Source: Pseudonocardia alaniniphila (GTDB lineage: Bacteria > Actinomycetota > Actinomycetes > Mycobacteriales > Pseudonocardiaceae). From it: DNA of 64,000 bases. A program made the position numbers and the translations under genes. Position 1 is the first letter of the stretch. Every line of letters starts with the position of its first letter. The stretch covers positions 294,015 through 358,014 of the forward strand of contig NZ_JAKXMK010000006.1 in NCBI RefSeq assembly GCF_022524485.1. Direction: 5' to 3'. The notes under the pieces are model-generated. The model saw only the letters and a list, made by a program, of their open reading frames with translations. It did no database searches and had not been told where the DNA came from. This document shows, piece by piece, positions 1-8,426 of this stretch.

Positions 1-1
1 G

Positions 2-238
2 TCGGGCGAGCGTGGAGCGCAGGTCCCGATCGCACCGGAAGCCACCGCCGTGGCCCAACTCCGGTTGGCGAACGCCCTGAACTTCGACGAGGCGACCTGC
101 GTTCCCACACCGGTGCGGGGGCTGCGGGTCTACCCCCCGGGCGACACCGCCTCGCTCTTCGTCCCGATGGACGGCACCGGCTGCGCGGGACCGCTCACCG
201 AATCACTACTGACGGTGCAGACGATCACGGCCCCCTGA
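2..238 (+). CDS. DUF4232 domain protein, C-terminal part (5' end outside window)
   Basis: The frame is open from the first bases of the window and stops at 238, giving a 78-residue C-terminal piece. It contains NFDEATC, GLRVYPPG and a late Cys (GTGCAG), the pattern of the DUF4232 beta-sandwich domain found in secreted actinobacterial proteins and lipoproteins. The two cysteines could form the usual disulfide. The start, and any signal peptide, lies upstream of the window. Function is unknown for the family. It is convergent with the sigma factor gene that ends 24 bases later. Confidence 0.7.
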   Translation, partial: SGERGAQVPIAPEATAVAQLRLANALNFDEATCVPTPVRGLRVYPPGDTASLFVPMDGTGCAGPLTESLLTVQTITAP

Positions 239-262
239 TCGGCGCCGCGAGCGGCTGCGGGC

Positions 263-1204
263 TCAGCGGCGCAGGGCGGTCTCCTGCTCCATGTACGACA
301 GCTTCTCGGGATTGCGCACGGCGTAGAGACCGGTGATGAGGCCGTCGTCGATGCGCAGCGTCACGACGGTGTCGATCTCGCCGCCGAGCCGGAGAATCAG
401 CGCCGGGTAACCATTGACCTGTGCCGGCTGCAGAGACATGACGGCAGCGACCTTGCCGATCCCGGCGGCCAGCACGCGAGCCACCCTGTCGGCCCCCACA
501 ACGGGCTTGAGCACGGCCTGCACGACTCCGCCGCCGTCACCCAGGAGGACGACATCCGGCGCAAGAATGTCGAGCAGGTGTTGCAGATCACCCGTTTCGA
601 CCGCCTGCTGGAACGCCGCGAGCGCGTCTCGGGTCTCGGCCGCCGAAACCTCTCCGCGCGGCCGGCGCGCGGCGACATGTGACCGTGCCCGGTGCGCGAT
701 CTGGCGGACCGCGGCCGCACTCTTGTCGACGGCGTCCGCGATCTCGTCGTAGGTCAGATCGAACACCTCACGCAGCACGAACACGGCCCGCTCGGTCGGC
801 GTGAGCGTCTCCAGGACCAGCAGCATCGCGATCGAGACGCTGTCGGCCAACTCGACGTCCTCGGCCACGTCGGGTGCGGTCAGCAACGGCTCGGGAAGCC
901 AGGGACCGACGTAGGACTCCTTGCGACGGCCGAGGGTACGCAGCCGGGTCAACGCCTGGCGAGTGGTGATTCGCACCAGGTACGCACGCTGGTTCTGCAC
1001 CTCGGCGAGGTCGACACCCGCCCACCGCATCCAGGTCTCCTGGAGGACGTCCTCAGCGTCGGCAGCCGATCCGAGCATCTCGTAGGCGACGGTGAACAGC
1101 AGGTTGCGGTGGGCGAGGAACGCCTCGGTGGCGGGGTCCGGGCGCTCGTCCCGGCTCATGCCTCCGTCGCGATCGTCGGGCGCTGTCCGCGACGTGCCGA
1201 CCAT
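263..1204 (-). CDS. sigJ: ECF41-family RNA polymerase sigma factor with SnoaL-like C-terminal domain (SigJ type)
   Basis: This 313-residue sigma factor has region 2 (about residues 28-95, with YEMLGSAADAEDVLQETW), region 4 (about 130-185, with LTPTERAVFVLREVFDLTY) and a fused SnoaL-like domain (about 195-300). The WLPEPL linker, a DGGG motif and the C-terminal NPEKL are hallmarks of ECF41, where the SnoaL-like tail modulates sigma activity in place of an anti-sigma factor. The start at 1204 has an AGGAG box nine bases upstream. A later ATG at 1159 is possible, but its Shine-Dalgarno is too close. It is divergent from a carboxymuconolactone decarboxylase gene, the classic ECF41 partner and target. 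The pair probably responds to oxidative or electrophile stress (inference). Confidence 0.9.
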   Translation of the reverse strand: MVGTSRTAPDDRDGGMSRDERPDPATEAFLAHRNLLFTVAYEMLGSAADAEDVLQETWMRWAGVDLAEVQNQRAYLVRITTRQALTRLRTLGRRKESYVGPWLPEPLLTAPDVAEDVELADSVSIAMLLVLETLTPTERAVFVLREVFDLTYDEIADAVDKSAAAVRQIAHRARSHVAARRPRGEVSAAETRDALAAFQQAVETGDLQHLLDILAPDVVLLGDGGGVVQAVLKPVVGADRVARVLAAGIGKVAAVMSLQPAQVNGYPALILRLGGEIDTVVTLRIDDGLITGLYAVRNPEKLSYMEQETALRR

Positions 1205-1243
1205 GGGCGTGGCTCCTGTTCGTCCTCGACTGTGTCACCACCA

Positions 1244-1270
1244 GACACCAGGCCCGGCCGTTTTGTGACA
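1244..1270 (-). promoter_or_regulatory. ECF41-like promoter for the sigma gene
   Basis: On the minus strand a TGTCACA element (plus 1264-1270) is followed after 16 bases by TGTC (plus 1244-1247). From memory, the ECF41 consensus is TGTCACA at -35 and CGTC at -10 with a spacer near 16, so only one position differs. The implied 5' UTR is about 35 bases and carries the AGGAG box. This suggests autoregulation. Confidence 0.5.
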
Positions 1271-1306
1271 CCGAGACCGTTGTGGCGCCTGTCACGCCAT
1301 CGGTGC

Positions 1307-1333
1307 TGTCACACGGAGCGGGACGCCGGCATC
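1307..1333 (+). promoter_or_regulatory. ECF41-like promoter for the CMD gene
   Basis: A perfect TGTCACA (1307-1313) on the plus strand is followed 16 bases later by CATC (1330-1333), one mismatch from CGTC. It faces the decarboxylase gene starting at 1383. Further TGTCAC cores occur at 1233-1238 and 1290-1295. The weak -10 lowers confidence. Confidence 0.4.
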
Positions 1334-1382
1334 TCGTGTTCGTCCACCGCAGCACGCACCACCCACGAGTGAGGACGACATC

Positions 1383-1868
1383 ATGGACGCCCGATTCAAC
1401 CTGTTCGACAACGAGATCGCCGTCAAGTTCGCCAAGCGGTTCGCCAACAGCGCCATGGTGATCCACCAGTCACCGCTGCCGAAGTCCACCCAGGAACTGG
1501 TGTCGCTGCGCGCCAGCCAGATCAACGGCTGCGGCTGGTGCATCGACATGCACACCAAGGAAGCCGCGGCGGCCGGCGAAACCCCGGTCCGGCTCAACCT
1601 GGTCGCCGCCTGGCGCGAGTCGACCGTGTTCACCGAGGCCGAGCAGGCCGCGCTGGCCCTCGCCGAAGAGGGCACCCGGCTCGCCGACGCCCACCAGGGC
1701 GTGTCCGACGAGACGTGGGCCCAGGTACGCAAGCACTACGACGACGACCAGATCGCCGCGCTGGTCGCCCTGGTCGCCCTGATCAACGCGGCCAACCGGC
1801 TCGCCGTGATCGTGCACCAGAAGGGAGGTTCCTACGAGCCCGGCATGTTCGCCGCCGCGACCAGCTGA
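1383..1868 (+). CDS. Carboxymuconolactone decarboxylase family (AhpD-like) protein
   Basis: The 161-residue product has the AhpD/CMD core motif: an LRASQING segment followed by Cys50-Gly-Trp-Cys53 and His57. In AhpD-type proteins the CxxC pair and the histidine relay reducing equivalents to peroxiredoxins, so an alkylhydroperoxidase-like redox role is more likely than true lactone decarboxylation. The start has a GAGGAC box about six bases upstream. The gene is divergent from the ECF41 sigma factor, which is known to control such genes in other actinobacteria. Confidence 0.9.
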   Translation: MDARFNLFDNEIAVKFAKRFANSAMVIHQSPLPKSTQELVSLRASQINGCGWCIDMHTKEAAAAGETPVRLNLVAAWRESTVFTEAEQAALALAEEGTRLADAHQGVSDETWAQVRKHYDDDQIAALVALVALINAANRLAVIVHQKGGSYEPGMFAAATS

Positions 1869-1921
1869 TCGCATCCCCGGCCAGGCCCGGGATCATCCCC
1901 GGGCCCGGCCGCGAACCTCCC

Positions 1922-2329
1922 TCACGGATGCATGGTGGCGCCGCGCAACACCTTGTCCACGGCGTTACGCGGGCCGTGCACGGCCAGCCCCACCAGCTTG
2001 AGATCGTCGCGCGCGACAGCCCGTACCGCCGCACGGTTCGCCTCATCGTGCCCGGTCCCGAACAGCTCCTCGGTGAACACCGCCGCCGGGATGCCCCGCC
2101 GAACCGCGCGCTCGTGCGCAGCGGCGAGCACGTCCGCGTCGCCGGTGAGCACGAGCACCGGCTGGCGGAACATCGGCAGGTACGGGGTGTCGTCCGCATC
2201 GGCGTAGGGCTCGCCGAGCAGTTCAGGGTTGGCCGCGATCCCGCTGGCCAGAAAAGCGGTGACGTTCAGCCGTTGCCACATCTGCAGGTCATCACGCAGC
2301 AGTACAGCGATCTTGGTCTCGAAGCGCAC
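1922..2329 (-). CDS. DUF2000 family protein
   Basis: The sequence ETKIAVLLRDDLQMWQRLN followed by VTAFLASGI matches the start of DUF2000, a small alpha/beta family of unknown function distantly related to peptidyl-tRNA hydrolase II folds. I use the GTG at 2329 because family members begin at this residue (V/M-RFETKIA). It lacks a clear Shine-Dalgarno, and an in-frame ATG at 2380 would add 17 unconserved residues and abut the divergent AraC start. The length (135 residues) is normal. Pairing with a divergent AraC regulator suggests local regulation. Confidence 0.75.
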   Translation of the reverse strand: MRFETKIAVLLRDDLQMWQRLNVTAFLASGIAANPELLGEPYADADDTPYLPMFRQPVLVLTGDADVLAAAHERAVRRGIPAAVFTEELFGTGHDEANRAAVRAVARDDLKLVGLAVHGPRNAVDKVLRGATMHP

Positions 2330-2378
2330 GGTAGGAGAGTGCCGGGGTGGGGCCGTCGCGTTCTTGTACGTTGTGAGC

Positions 2379-3344
2379 ATGCCTGCGGTACGGGCGTGGG
2401 CGCCGTCGGTGCCCGGGATCGTCGAGGTCTTCCACGCACGGTTCACCGATCACGCGTATCCCGAGCATGCCCACGACACCTGGACGCTGCTCGTCGTCGA
2501 CGAAGGCGCCATCCGCTACGACCTGGACCACCACGAACACGGAGCGCTGCGACCTGCGGTCACACTGCTCCCACCCCACGTGTCCCACACCGGGCGGTCG
2601 GCCACCGAACACGGCTTCCGCAAGCGGGTGCTCTACATCGACACGGAAGTGCTCGACGAGTCGCTGGTCGGCGCCTCCGTCGACGCCCCGACCTTCGACG
2701 ACGCGCTGCTTCGCACCCGCGTCGACCAACTGCACCGGGCCCTCGAGATCGGCGGGACCGCCCTGGAAGCCGAGAGCAGGCTCGCCCTGATCGGCGACCG
2801 GATCCGCCGGCACCTGCGCGCACCTGCCGCCGAGCCCGCACCCGACCGGCTCGCCGCGGACCTGCGAGACCTGCTCGACGCCCACACCGTGGCGGGCCTC
2901 GCCCTGCGCGACGCAGCCGCCCTGCTGCACGCGCACCCGTCCCACCTGGTCCGCTGCTTCACCCGCGCCTACGGGCTCCCGCCGCACCGCTACCTCACCG
3001 GCCGCCGGATCGAAGCCGCCCGTCGTCGCCTGCTCGACGGTGAGCCGCCCGCCGACGTCGCCATCGCCGTCGGCTTCCACGACCAGGCACACCTGCATCG
3101 GCATTTCGCCCGCCTGGTCGGCACCACACCGGGCCGCTACGCCCGCAGCTCCCTGCGCGCGAGCTCGCCGAAGAACGCCACCGTGCGGGCCCGTTCGGCG
3201 GGTGGCCCCACCGGGCACAGCTGGATCTCCGTGGCACCGGCGTCGGCGAAGCGCCGCACCACCTTCTCGAGCTCGGCCTCGTCACCGGCGACGACGGTGT
3301 CCGCAGGGCCGGAGAAGCCCTCCCGGTCCAGCGACCGGCGGTAG
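2379..3344 (+). CDS. AraC-family transcriptional regulator with overlapping C-terminal tail
   Basis: The N-terminal cupin (about residues 1-130, with an HAHDTW segment typical of AraC ligand-binding domains) is followed by two helix-turn-helix units (about 175-255; VGFHDQAHLHRHF and GTTPGRYAR). The conserved domain ends near residue 260. The frame then runs about 60 more residues antisense into the LLM oxidoreductase gene, giving a 208-base convergent overlap. That tail is low-complexity and probably reflects loss of the native stop. The start at 2379 overlaps the alternative DUF2000 start in a CATG. The likely target is the DUF2000 gene (inference). Confidence 0.85.
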   Translation: MPAVRAWAPSVPGIVEVFHARFTDHAYPEHAHDTWTLLVVDEGAIRYDLDHHEHGALRPAVTLLPPHVSHTGRSATEHGFRKRVLYIDTEVLDESLVGASVDAPTFDDALLRTRVDQLHRALEIGGTALEAESRLALIGDRIRRHLRAPAAEPAPDRLAADLRDLLDAHTVAGLALRDAAALLHAHPSHLVRCFTRAYGLPPHRYLTGRRIEAARRRLLDGEPPADVAIAVGFHDQAHLHRHFARLVGTTPGRYARSSLRASSPKNATVRARSAGGPTGHSWISVAPASAKRRTTFSSSASSPATTVSAGPEKPSRSSDRR

Positions 3345-4045
3345 CTCGGCAGCTCGCCTGCCACGCCGAAGGCCTCGGCCACGTACTCGCGCGCAGCGTC
3401 CGGGTCGTGGGTGAGGCTGGCGACCACCCCGACCATGATCTGCGGGGCGGGTCTCCCTGCTGCTGCAGCGCTGACCTGCGGAACGACGTACTCCGCAAGC
3501 CCACGCGGGCTCGACCAGACGGTGATCACCCCGTCGGCCCTCTCGCCTGCCAGGCGCAGCATCCGCGGGCCGTGCGCGGCGAGCAGGAGCGGCGGCCGGG
3601 GCATGTCCGGCACCTCCACCCGGCCCGCAGCCGCCACGGTCGCGGTCCGGACGTCGACGGCCTCACCCCGCAACGCCGGCGCGAGCACCGCCAGGTGGTC
3701 CTCGACGTGCTGCCCCGGGCGTGTCCACCGGTAGCCGTAGCGGCTCTCGACGATGAACTGGTGGCTCGGGCCGACACCGAGCGTGAGCCGGCCGCCCACC
3801 GCCGCCTGCGTGGTGAGGGCCTGCGCGGCGAGGGCCAGCGGGTGGAGCGGCCACGTGAGCGCGACCGCTGTGCCCAGCCCGATCCGCGGCGCCCTGGCGC
3901 CCACCGCGGTGATCAAGGTGAGCGGATCCCACCCGTTCCGCTGCCCGAACCAGGCTCGCGCGAACCCGAGCCGTTCCGCGTTCTCGACGTCCGCGACCAC
4001 CGCGCTGAGCGGCCGGTCGTCGTCGATCCACATCCCGATCTGCAT
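3137..4045 (-). CDS. LLM-class (F420-dependent type) oxidoreductase
   Basis: This is a 302-residue luciferase-like monooxygenase-fold protein. The N-terminus (QIGMWIDDDRPLSAVV) and the segments RIGLGTAVALTWPLHP, LTLGVGPSH and PPLLLAAHGPRML fit the actinobacterial F420-dependent LLM group, where these regions line the flavin/F420 pocket. The substrate cannot be inferred. It is divergent from a LysR regulator with a perfect palindrome between them, suggesting control by that regulator. Its 3' end is overlapped by the AraC frame on the other strand. Confidence 0.85.
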   Translation of the reverse strand: MQIGMWIDDDRPLSAVVADVENAERLGFARAWFGQRNGWDPLTLITAVGARAPRIGLGTAVALTWPLHPLALAAQALTTQAAVGGRLTLGVGPSHQFIVESRYGYRWTRPGQHVEDHLAVLAPALRGEAVDVRTATVAAAGRVEVPDMPRPPLLLAAHGPRMLRLAGERADGVITVWSSPRGLAEYVVPQVSAAAAGRPAPQIMVGVVASLTHDPDAAREYVAEAFGVAGELPSYRRSLDREGFSGPADTVVAGDEAELEKVVRRFADAGATEIQLCPVGPPAERARTVAFFGELARRELRA

Positions 4046-4112
4046 GTCCCCAGCCCAGCGCGTGGTGCGCAGTCGATCAACGAGCAGATAGCCTGCACAG
4101 CAATAACAGATC

Positions 4113-4124
4113 GTGATCGATCAC
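4113..4124. promoter_or_regulatory. Perfect 12-bp palindrome, candidate LysR operator
   Basis: GTGATCGATCAC lies in the 96-base divergent space between the LLM gene and the LysR gene, 17 bases before the LysR start. It is a plausible recognition or activation site for the adjacent regulator, overlapping its own promoter. Confidence 0.4.
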
Positions 4125-4141
4125 GGGTGGATGAGGTACCG

Positions 4142-5005
4142 GTGGAGGTCCGTCAGCTTCGCTACTTCGTCGCCGTGGCCGAAGAGCTGCACTTCGGACG
4201 AGCGGCGGAGCGACTCGCCGTTGCCCAGCCGGCGGTGAGCCAGCAGGTCGGGCGGCTGGAGCGTGAGCTGGGCGTGCGGCTGCTCGAGCGCACCTCCCGC
4301 CGCGTCGCGCTCACCGGCGACGGTGAGCGGCTGCTCGTCGAGGCGCGATCGGCGCTCGCCGCGGTCGACCGCGTGCGTGCGGTCGCCGACGAGCTGGCGG
4401 CGGGTCATGCCGGCACGCTGCGTCTGGGTACCAGCCCGGGCCTGGGCGAGCGCGTACGTCGTGGCGTGGCCCGGATGCGTGCCCACACCCCCGAGCTCTC
4501 CCTGGTCCTCACCGACGGCTCCGTGCAGGATCACTGCAGCGCCCTCCGGGCGGGTGCGCTCGACGTCGCCCTGGTGCGGGGCCCGATCCGCGTCCGCGGG
4601 CTGCACGCCGTCGAGCTCTGGCGCGACCGGCTTCACGTCGTGCTGCCGGCCGACCACCCCGACGCGGACCAGGACGTGGTACCGATCAGCGCGTTGGACG
4701 ATCTGGCGCTTCGGCTGCCAGAGCGCTCGACCGACCCCGCGTTGCACGACGCGGTGCTCGTCGCATGCCGGGCCGCAGGCTTCGTGCCCCGCCTCGGACG
4801 GCCCGTGCGCTCCATCGAGGACGCGCTGGTGGAGATCGGCCTGGGGGAACGGACCGCAACGGTCGTCCTCGGGTGCGCAGGGAGCGCCGCCGGCGTGGTC
4901 GCCCGGCCGCTCGACCCACCGGTCGAGGTGCCCGGCCACCTGCTCCTGGCCCGCGCCGGGGGACCGGAATGCCTCCAGGCCCTGGTCACGGCCTTCGGTG
5001 ACTGA
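4142..5005 (+). CDS. LysR-family transcriptional regulator
   Basis: The 287-residue protein has a canonical N-terminal winged HTH (LRYFVAVAEELHFGRAAERL, then QPAVSQQVGRLERELGVRLL) and a periplasmic-binding-like effector domain (about 90-285). The GTG at 4142 is preferred because GAGG lies five bases upstream; an in-frame GTG at 4127 would add five residues. It is divergent from the LLM oxidoreductase and upstream of the aldo-keto reductase on the same strand (63-base gap), so both are candidate targets. Confidence 0.9.
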   Translation: MEVRQLRYFVAVAEELHFGRAAERLAVAQPAVSQQVGRLERELGVRLLERTSRRVALTGDGERLLVEARSALAAVDRVRAVADELAAGHAGTLRLGTSPGLGERVRRGVARMRAHTPELSLVLTDGSVQDHCSALRAGALDVALVRGPIRVRGLHAVELWRDRLHVVLPADHPDADQDVVPISALDDLALRLPERSTDPALHDAVLVACRAAGFVPRLGRPVRSIEDALVEIGLGERTATVVLGCAGSAAGVVARPLDPPVEVPGHLLLARAGGPECLQALVTAFGD

Positions 5006-5068
5006 GCGGTGCCCGGCGCCGGCGGGGATGATCGCGTCGGGCGACGAGCGGCGGGGCAGGATGATGCC

Positions 5069-6094
5069 GTGACCTACCTCGCCGCGCCCGACCGTTACGA
5101 GTCCACCTTCCGCCGCTGCGGACGCAGCGGTCTGGACCTTCCCGCGATCTCCCTCGGGCTCTGGCACAACTTCGGCGACGACAAACCGCTCGAGACGCAG
5201 CGAGCCATCCTGCGGCGCGCGTTCGACCGGGGGATCACGCACTTCGACCTCGCCAACAACTACGGGCCGCCCTACGGCAGCGCCGAGCGCAACTTCGGCA
5301 CGATCTTCGCCCAGGACTTCCGCCCGTACCGCGACGAGCTGATCCTCTCCACGAAGGCCGGCTACGACATGTGGCCCGGGCCCTACGGCCAGGGCGGGGG
5401 ATCCCGGAAGTACCTGCTGGCGAGCCTCGACCAGTCGCTCGCACGGATGGGCGTGGACTACGTCGACATCTTCTACAGCCACCGCTTCGACCCCACCACT
5501 CCGCTCGAGGAGACGATGGGGGCGCTCGACACCGCCGTGCGTTCCGGGAAGGCCCTCTACGCCGGCATCTCCTCCTACAACGGGGAACGCACCCGGGAAG
5601 CGGCCGCGATCCTGCGCGAGCTCGGCACCCCCCTGCTGATCCACCAGCCGTCGTACTCGATGCTCAACCGCTGGATCGAGGAGGACCTGCTCGACGTGCT
5701 CGGGGAGACGGGCGTCGGGTGCATCGCGTTCTCACCGCTCGCGCAGGGAATGCTCACCAGCAAGTACCTCAACGGGGTGCCAGGCAACTCGCGCGCGGCG
5801 CAAGGCAAGTCGCTCTCACCCGACCTGCTCACCGAGAAGACCATCGCCCACGTGCGCGCCCTCGACGAGATGGCGGCGACGCGCGGCCAGTCGCTCGCGC
5901 AGATGGCGCTGGCCTGGGCCCTGCGCGACCCGCGGATGACGTCGCTGGTGATCGGGGCCAGCAGCGTCGACCAGCTCGACGACAGCCTCGGTGCGCTCGC
6001 GAACCTCGACTTCACCAGCGACGAACTGGACCGCATCGACCAGCACGCCGTGGAAGCCGGGATCAACCTCTGGGCCCGCTCCTCGCAGAACTGA
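5069..6094 (+). CDS. yghZ: Aldo/keto reductase, YghZ/Gpr-type (L-glyceraldehyde 3-phosphate reductase-like)
   Basis: The protein aligns along its whole length, by recall, with E. coli YghZ. Shared segments include LPAISLGLWHNFGD, the active-site region DLANNYGPPYGSAERNFG (catalytic Asp and Tyr), STKAGYDMWPGPYG, DYVDIFYSHRFD and the terminal NLWARSS. This group reduces aldehydes such as L-glyceraldehyde 3-phosphate and methylglyoxal with NADPH. The GTG at 5069 matches the family N-terminus; an earlier in-frame start would add an unconserved leader. It probably detoxifies reactive carbonyls. Confidence 0.92.
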   Translation: MTYLAAPDRYESTFRRCGRSGLDLPAISLGLWHNFGDDKPLETQRAILRRAFDRGITHFDLANNYGPPYGSAERNFGTIFAQDFRPYRDELILSTKAGYDMWPGPYGQGGGSRKYLLASLDQSLARMGVDYVDIFYSHRFDPTTPLEETMGALDTAVRSGKALYAGISSYNGERTREAAAILRELGTPLLIHQPSYSMLNRWIEEDLLDVLGETGVGCIAFSPLAQGMLTSKYLNGVPGNSRAAQGKSLSPDLLTEKTIAHVRALDEMAATRGQSLAQMALAWALRDPRMTSLVIGASSVDQLDDSLGALANLDFTSDELDRIDQHAVEAGINLWARSSQN

Positions 6095-6104
6095 GCGACG
6101 CGGC

Positions 6105-7109
6105 TCAGTCCGGGACGGGCTTGCCCTCCGCGTCGAGCCGCAGCGGGAGCCCGAACATCGGGAACAGCGTCTCCACGTCGAGGAACGAGGTGTACCCGCG
6201 GATGCGGCCCTGGTCGATCTCCAGCACCTGCACGGCCCACCCGAAGTAGCCGTCTCCGTCGGGATCACGCCGGTACTGGCCGAACGACGGCTGCCCGTTG
6301 GCCTCCAGCGGCACCAACCGCGACCCTGCGCAGCCGATTCCGTGGCCGGTCCAGAAGGTGCTGATCTCCTTTGGGCCCTGCAGCCACAACGTGAACGGCG
6401 GCATGTTCAGGATGGCGTCGTCGTGCAGCAGCGTGACGAGCTCGGCGACGTCGTACCGCTCGAACGCGTCGGCGTAGCGCGTCAGGAGCGCGCGATGGTC
6501 GTCGTCCATCTCGTCGACCGGCGCGGGGCTGTCGAGGTTGTTCTCCGCGAGGGTGGCCCTGGCTCGCTGCAGGGCACTGTTGACCGAGGCGACCGTGGTG
6601 CCGAGCAGCTCGGCGACCTCCGACGCCTTCCACTGCAGCACCTCGCGCAGGATCAGCACCGCACGCTGCCGTGCGGGCAGGTGCTGCAATGCAGCGACGA
6701 ACGCGAGCCGGACGGACTCCCGGGACACCGCCACCTCCGCGGGATCGGCCACAGTGGGTAGGACGCGGGCGTCGGGGATGGGCTCCAGCCAGGAGATCTC
6801 GCTGGTGGGAGGGTCGAGCGGCGCCTCAGCGGACCCCGCCTGCCCGAAGTCCATCGGCCGGGCCCGCCGCTTGCGGCCGTCGAGCATGGTGAGGCAGACG
6901 TTCGTGGCGATCTTGTAGAGCCAGGAACGCACCGAGGAGCGACCCTCGAAACGGTCGAACGACCGCCATGCCCGCACCATCGTGTCCTGCACGGCGTCCT
7001 CGGCGTCGGCCGACGAACCGAGCATGCGGTAGCAGTACGCCGTGAGCTCCACCCGATGCTGCTCCCACGTTGTGGGCGGGGCGGCATCTTCGGTGGCGAG
7101 ATCACTCAT
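6105..7109 (-). CDS. ECF RNA polymerase sigma factor with SnoaL-like extension (SigG/SigX5-type)
   Basis: The 334-residue protein has sigma region 2 (about 15-80; YCYRMLGSSADAEDAVQDTM, then GRSSVRSWLYKIATNVCL), a linker with ISWLEPIPD, region 4 (about 138-190) and a SnoaL-like domain (about 205-320). The WLEPIPD segment and overall size place it with the SigG/TIGR02960-like group of actinobacterial ECF factors. No anti-sigma gene is adjacent, so the C-terminal domain may regulate it. It is convergent with the aldo-keto reductase (10-base gap). Confidence 0.88.
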   Translation of the reverse strand: MSDLATEDAAPPTTWEQHRVELTAYCYRMLGSSADAEDAVQDTMVRAWRSFDRFEGRSSVRSWLYKIATNVCLTMLDGRKRRARPMDFGQAGSAEAPLDPPTSEISWLEPIPDARVLPTVADPAEVAVSRESVRLAFVAALQHLPARQRAVLILREVLQWKASEVAELLGTTVASVNSALQRARATLAENNLDSPAPVDEMDDDHRALLTRYADAFERYDVAELVTLLHDDAILNMPPFTLWLQGPKEISTFWTGHGIGCAGSRLVPLEANGQPSFGQYRRDPDGDGYFGWAVQVLEIDQGRIRGYTSFLDVETLFPMFGLPLRLDAEGKPVPD

Positions 7110-7208
7110 CCGGGGTCCCCTCTCCTCGCGCGTGTGGCTTCGCGCCCGTGCGGGGCAGCGTAGGGGGCGACACCGACAAAACCACCAACGATGACGTGAA
7201 CGGGTCCG

Positions 7209-8426
7209 TTACGCCTGCTGCGACGCCGGTTTCCGCCCGACCAGCAGATCGCGGCCCGCGAGGACACCGACGACGCCCTGCGGCACGAACAGCACGAGCA
7301 GCAGCAGGAGCGGGAGCGTCCACGATCCGGTGGCGTCGTGCACCACGCCGACGATGAACGGGCCCACCGCGGCGAGCATGTAGCCGATGCTCTGCGCCAT
7401 TCCGGACAGCTGCGAGGTGTGCGGTGCGTCGGGGGAGCGGAGCCCCACCAGGGTCAGGGCGAGCCCGAGCGCCGCACCCTGCCCGAGGCCGAGCAGCGCC
7501 ATCGACGGAATCTCGCCCCCCGGCAGCAGGATGACGCCGATCAGACCCAGTGCCGAGACACCCGTGATGACGAGAGCGACCGCTCGCTGCCTGCGGAATC
7601 GCGCGGCGAGCATCGGCGCGGCCATGGATCCGATGATGCCGACGAAGCTGGCCAGCGACAGCAGCCACCCTGCCGCCTCCGCGCCGAACCCGCGGCCCAC
7701 GAACACGGCGGGGATCCACGCCGAGACGGCGTAGTAGCCGAGCGACTGCAAACCCATGAACCCCGTGACCTGCCAGGCCAGCCTGTCACGCCAGAGCCCG
7801 CCCACCCCTCCCGTCGAACCGATGCGGTGGACCCGCCGCGTCTGCGGGAGCCAGATCACCAACGCGACAAGCGCGAACAGGCCCCACACGGCAAGCGCGC
7901 CGCGCCAACTCAGGCCCGCCGCCTGCGCCACCGGCACCGTGATCCCGGCGGCAAGCGCACCACCTGCGGAGACCGCCATCGTGTACAGCCCCGTCATCAC
8001 GCCGGTGCGGTGGGAGAAGTCCCGTTTGATCAGGGCGGGGAGCAACACGTTGCCGGTGGCGATCGCGGCGCCGGCCATCACGTTTCCGACGAAGAGCAGA
8101 GCCACCAGGCCCACCGAGCGGACGGCGAAGCCCGCGCACAGCAGCACCAGCGCGCCGAGGATCGTGCGCTCGATGCCGAACCGCCGCGCCAGCCAGGGAG
8201 CAGCCGGCGCGAACAGGCCGAAGCAGAACACGGGCAACGCGCTCAGCACCCCGGCCGCCGTGCTCGACAGCTCCTCGGCCGCCGCGATCTCCGACAGCAC
8301 CGGGGCGACACCGACGACAGCAGGCCGCAGGTTCGCCGCGACCAGCACGATGGCGACGCCGATCCACAACGACGTCATGCGCGCGGACAGGCGTGGCCGG
8401 GACTCCGTCGTGACGGCGGCGTTCAC
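7209..8426 (-). CDS. MFS transporter, CynX/NimT family
   Basis: The 405-residue protein has about twelve hydrophobic segments. The first loop LVAANLRPAVVGVAPVLSEI is characteristic of the CynX/NimT (cyanate/2-nitroimidazole transporter) branch of the major facilitator superfamily. The substrate is unknown. Its start overlaps the stop of the upstream FadR-type regulator by four bases, so the two are translationally coupled and the regulator very likely controls the transporter. Confidence 0.9.
   Translation of the reverse strand: MNAAVTTESRPRLSARMTSLWIGVAIVLVAANLRPAVVGVAPVLSEIAAAEELSSTAAGVLSALPVFCFGLFAPAAPWLARRFGIERTILGALVLLCAGFAVRSVGLVALLFVGNVMAGAAIATGNVLLPALIKRDFSHRTGVMTGLYTMAVSAGGALAAGITVPVAQAAGLSWRGALAVWGLFALVALVIWLPQTRRVHRIGSTGGVGGLWRDRLAWQVTGFMGLQSLGYYAVSAWIPAVFVGRGFGAEAAGWLLSLASFVGIIGSMAAPMLAARFRRQRAVALVITGVSALGLIGVILLPGGEIPSMALLGLGQGAALGLALTLVGLRSPDAPHTSQLSGMAQSIGYMLAAVGPFIVGVVHDATGSWTLPLLLLLVLFVPQGVVGVLAGRDLLVGRKPASQQA

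Noticed and set aside
1538..3043. 501-codon frame across the CMD and AraC genes
   Set aside because: Arg/Pro-rich shadow that crosses two recognised genes in other frames.
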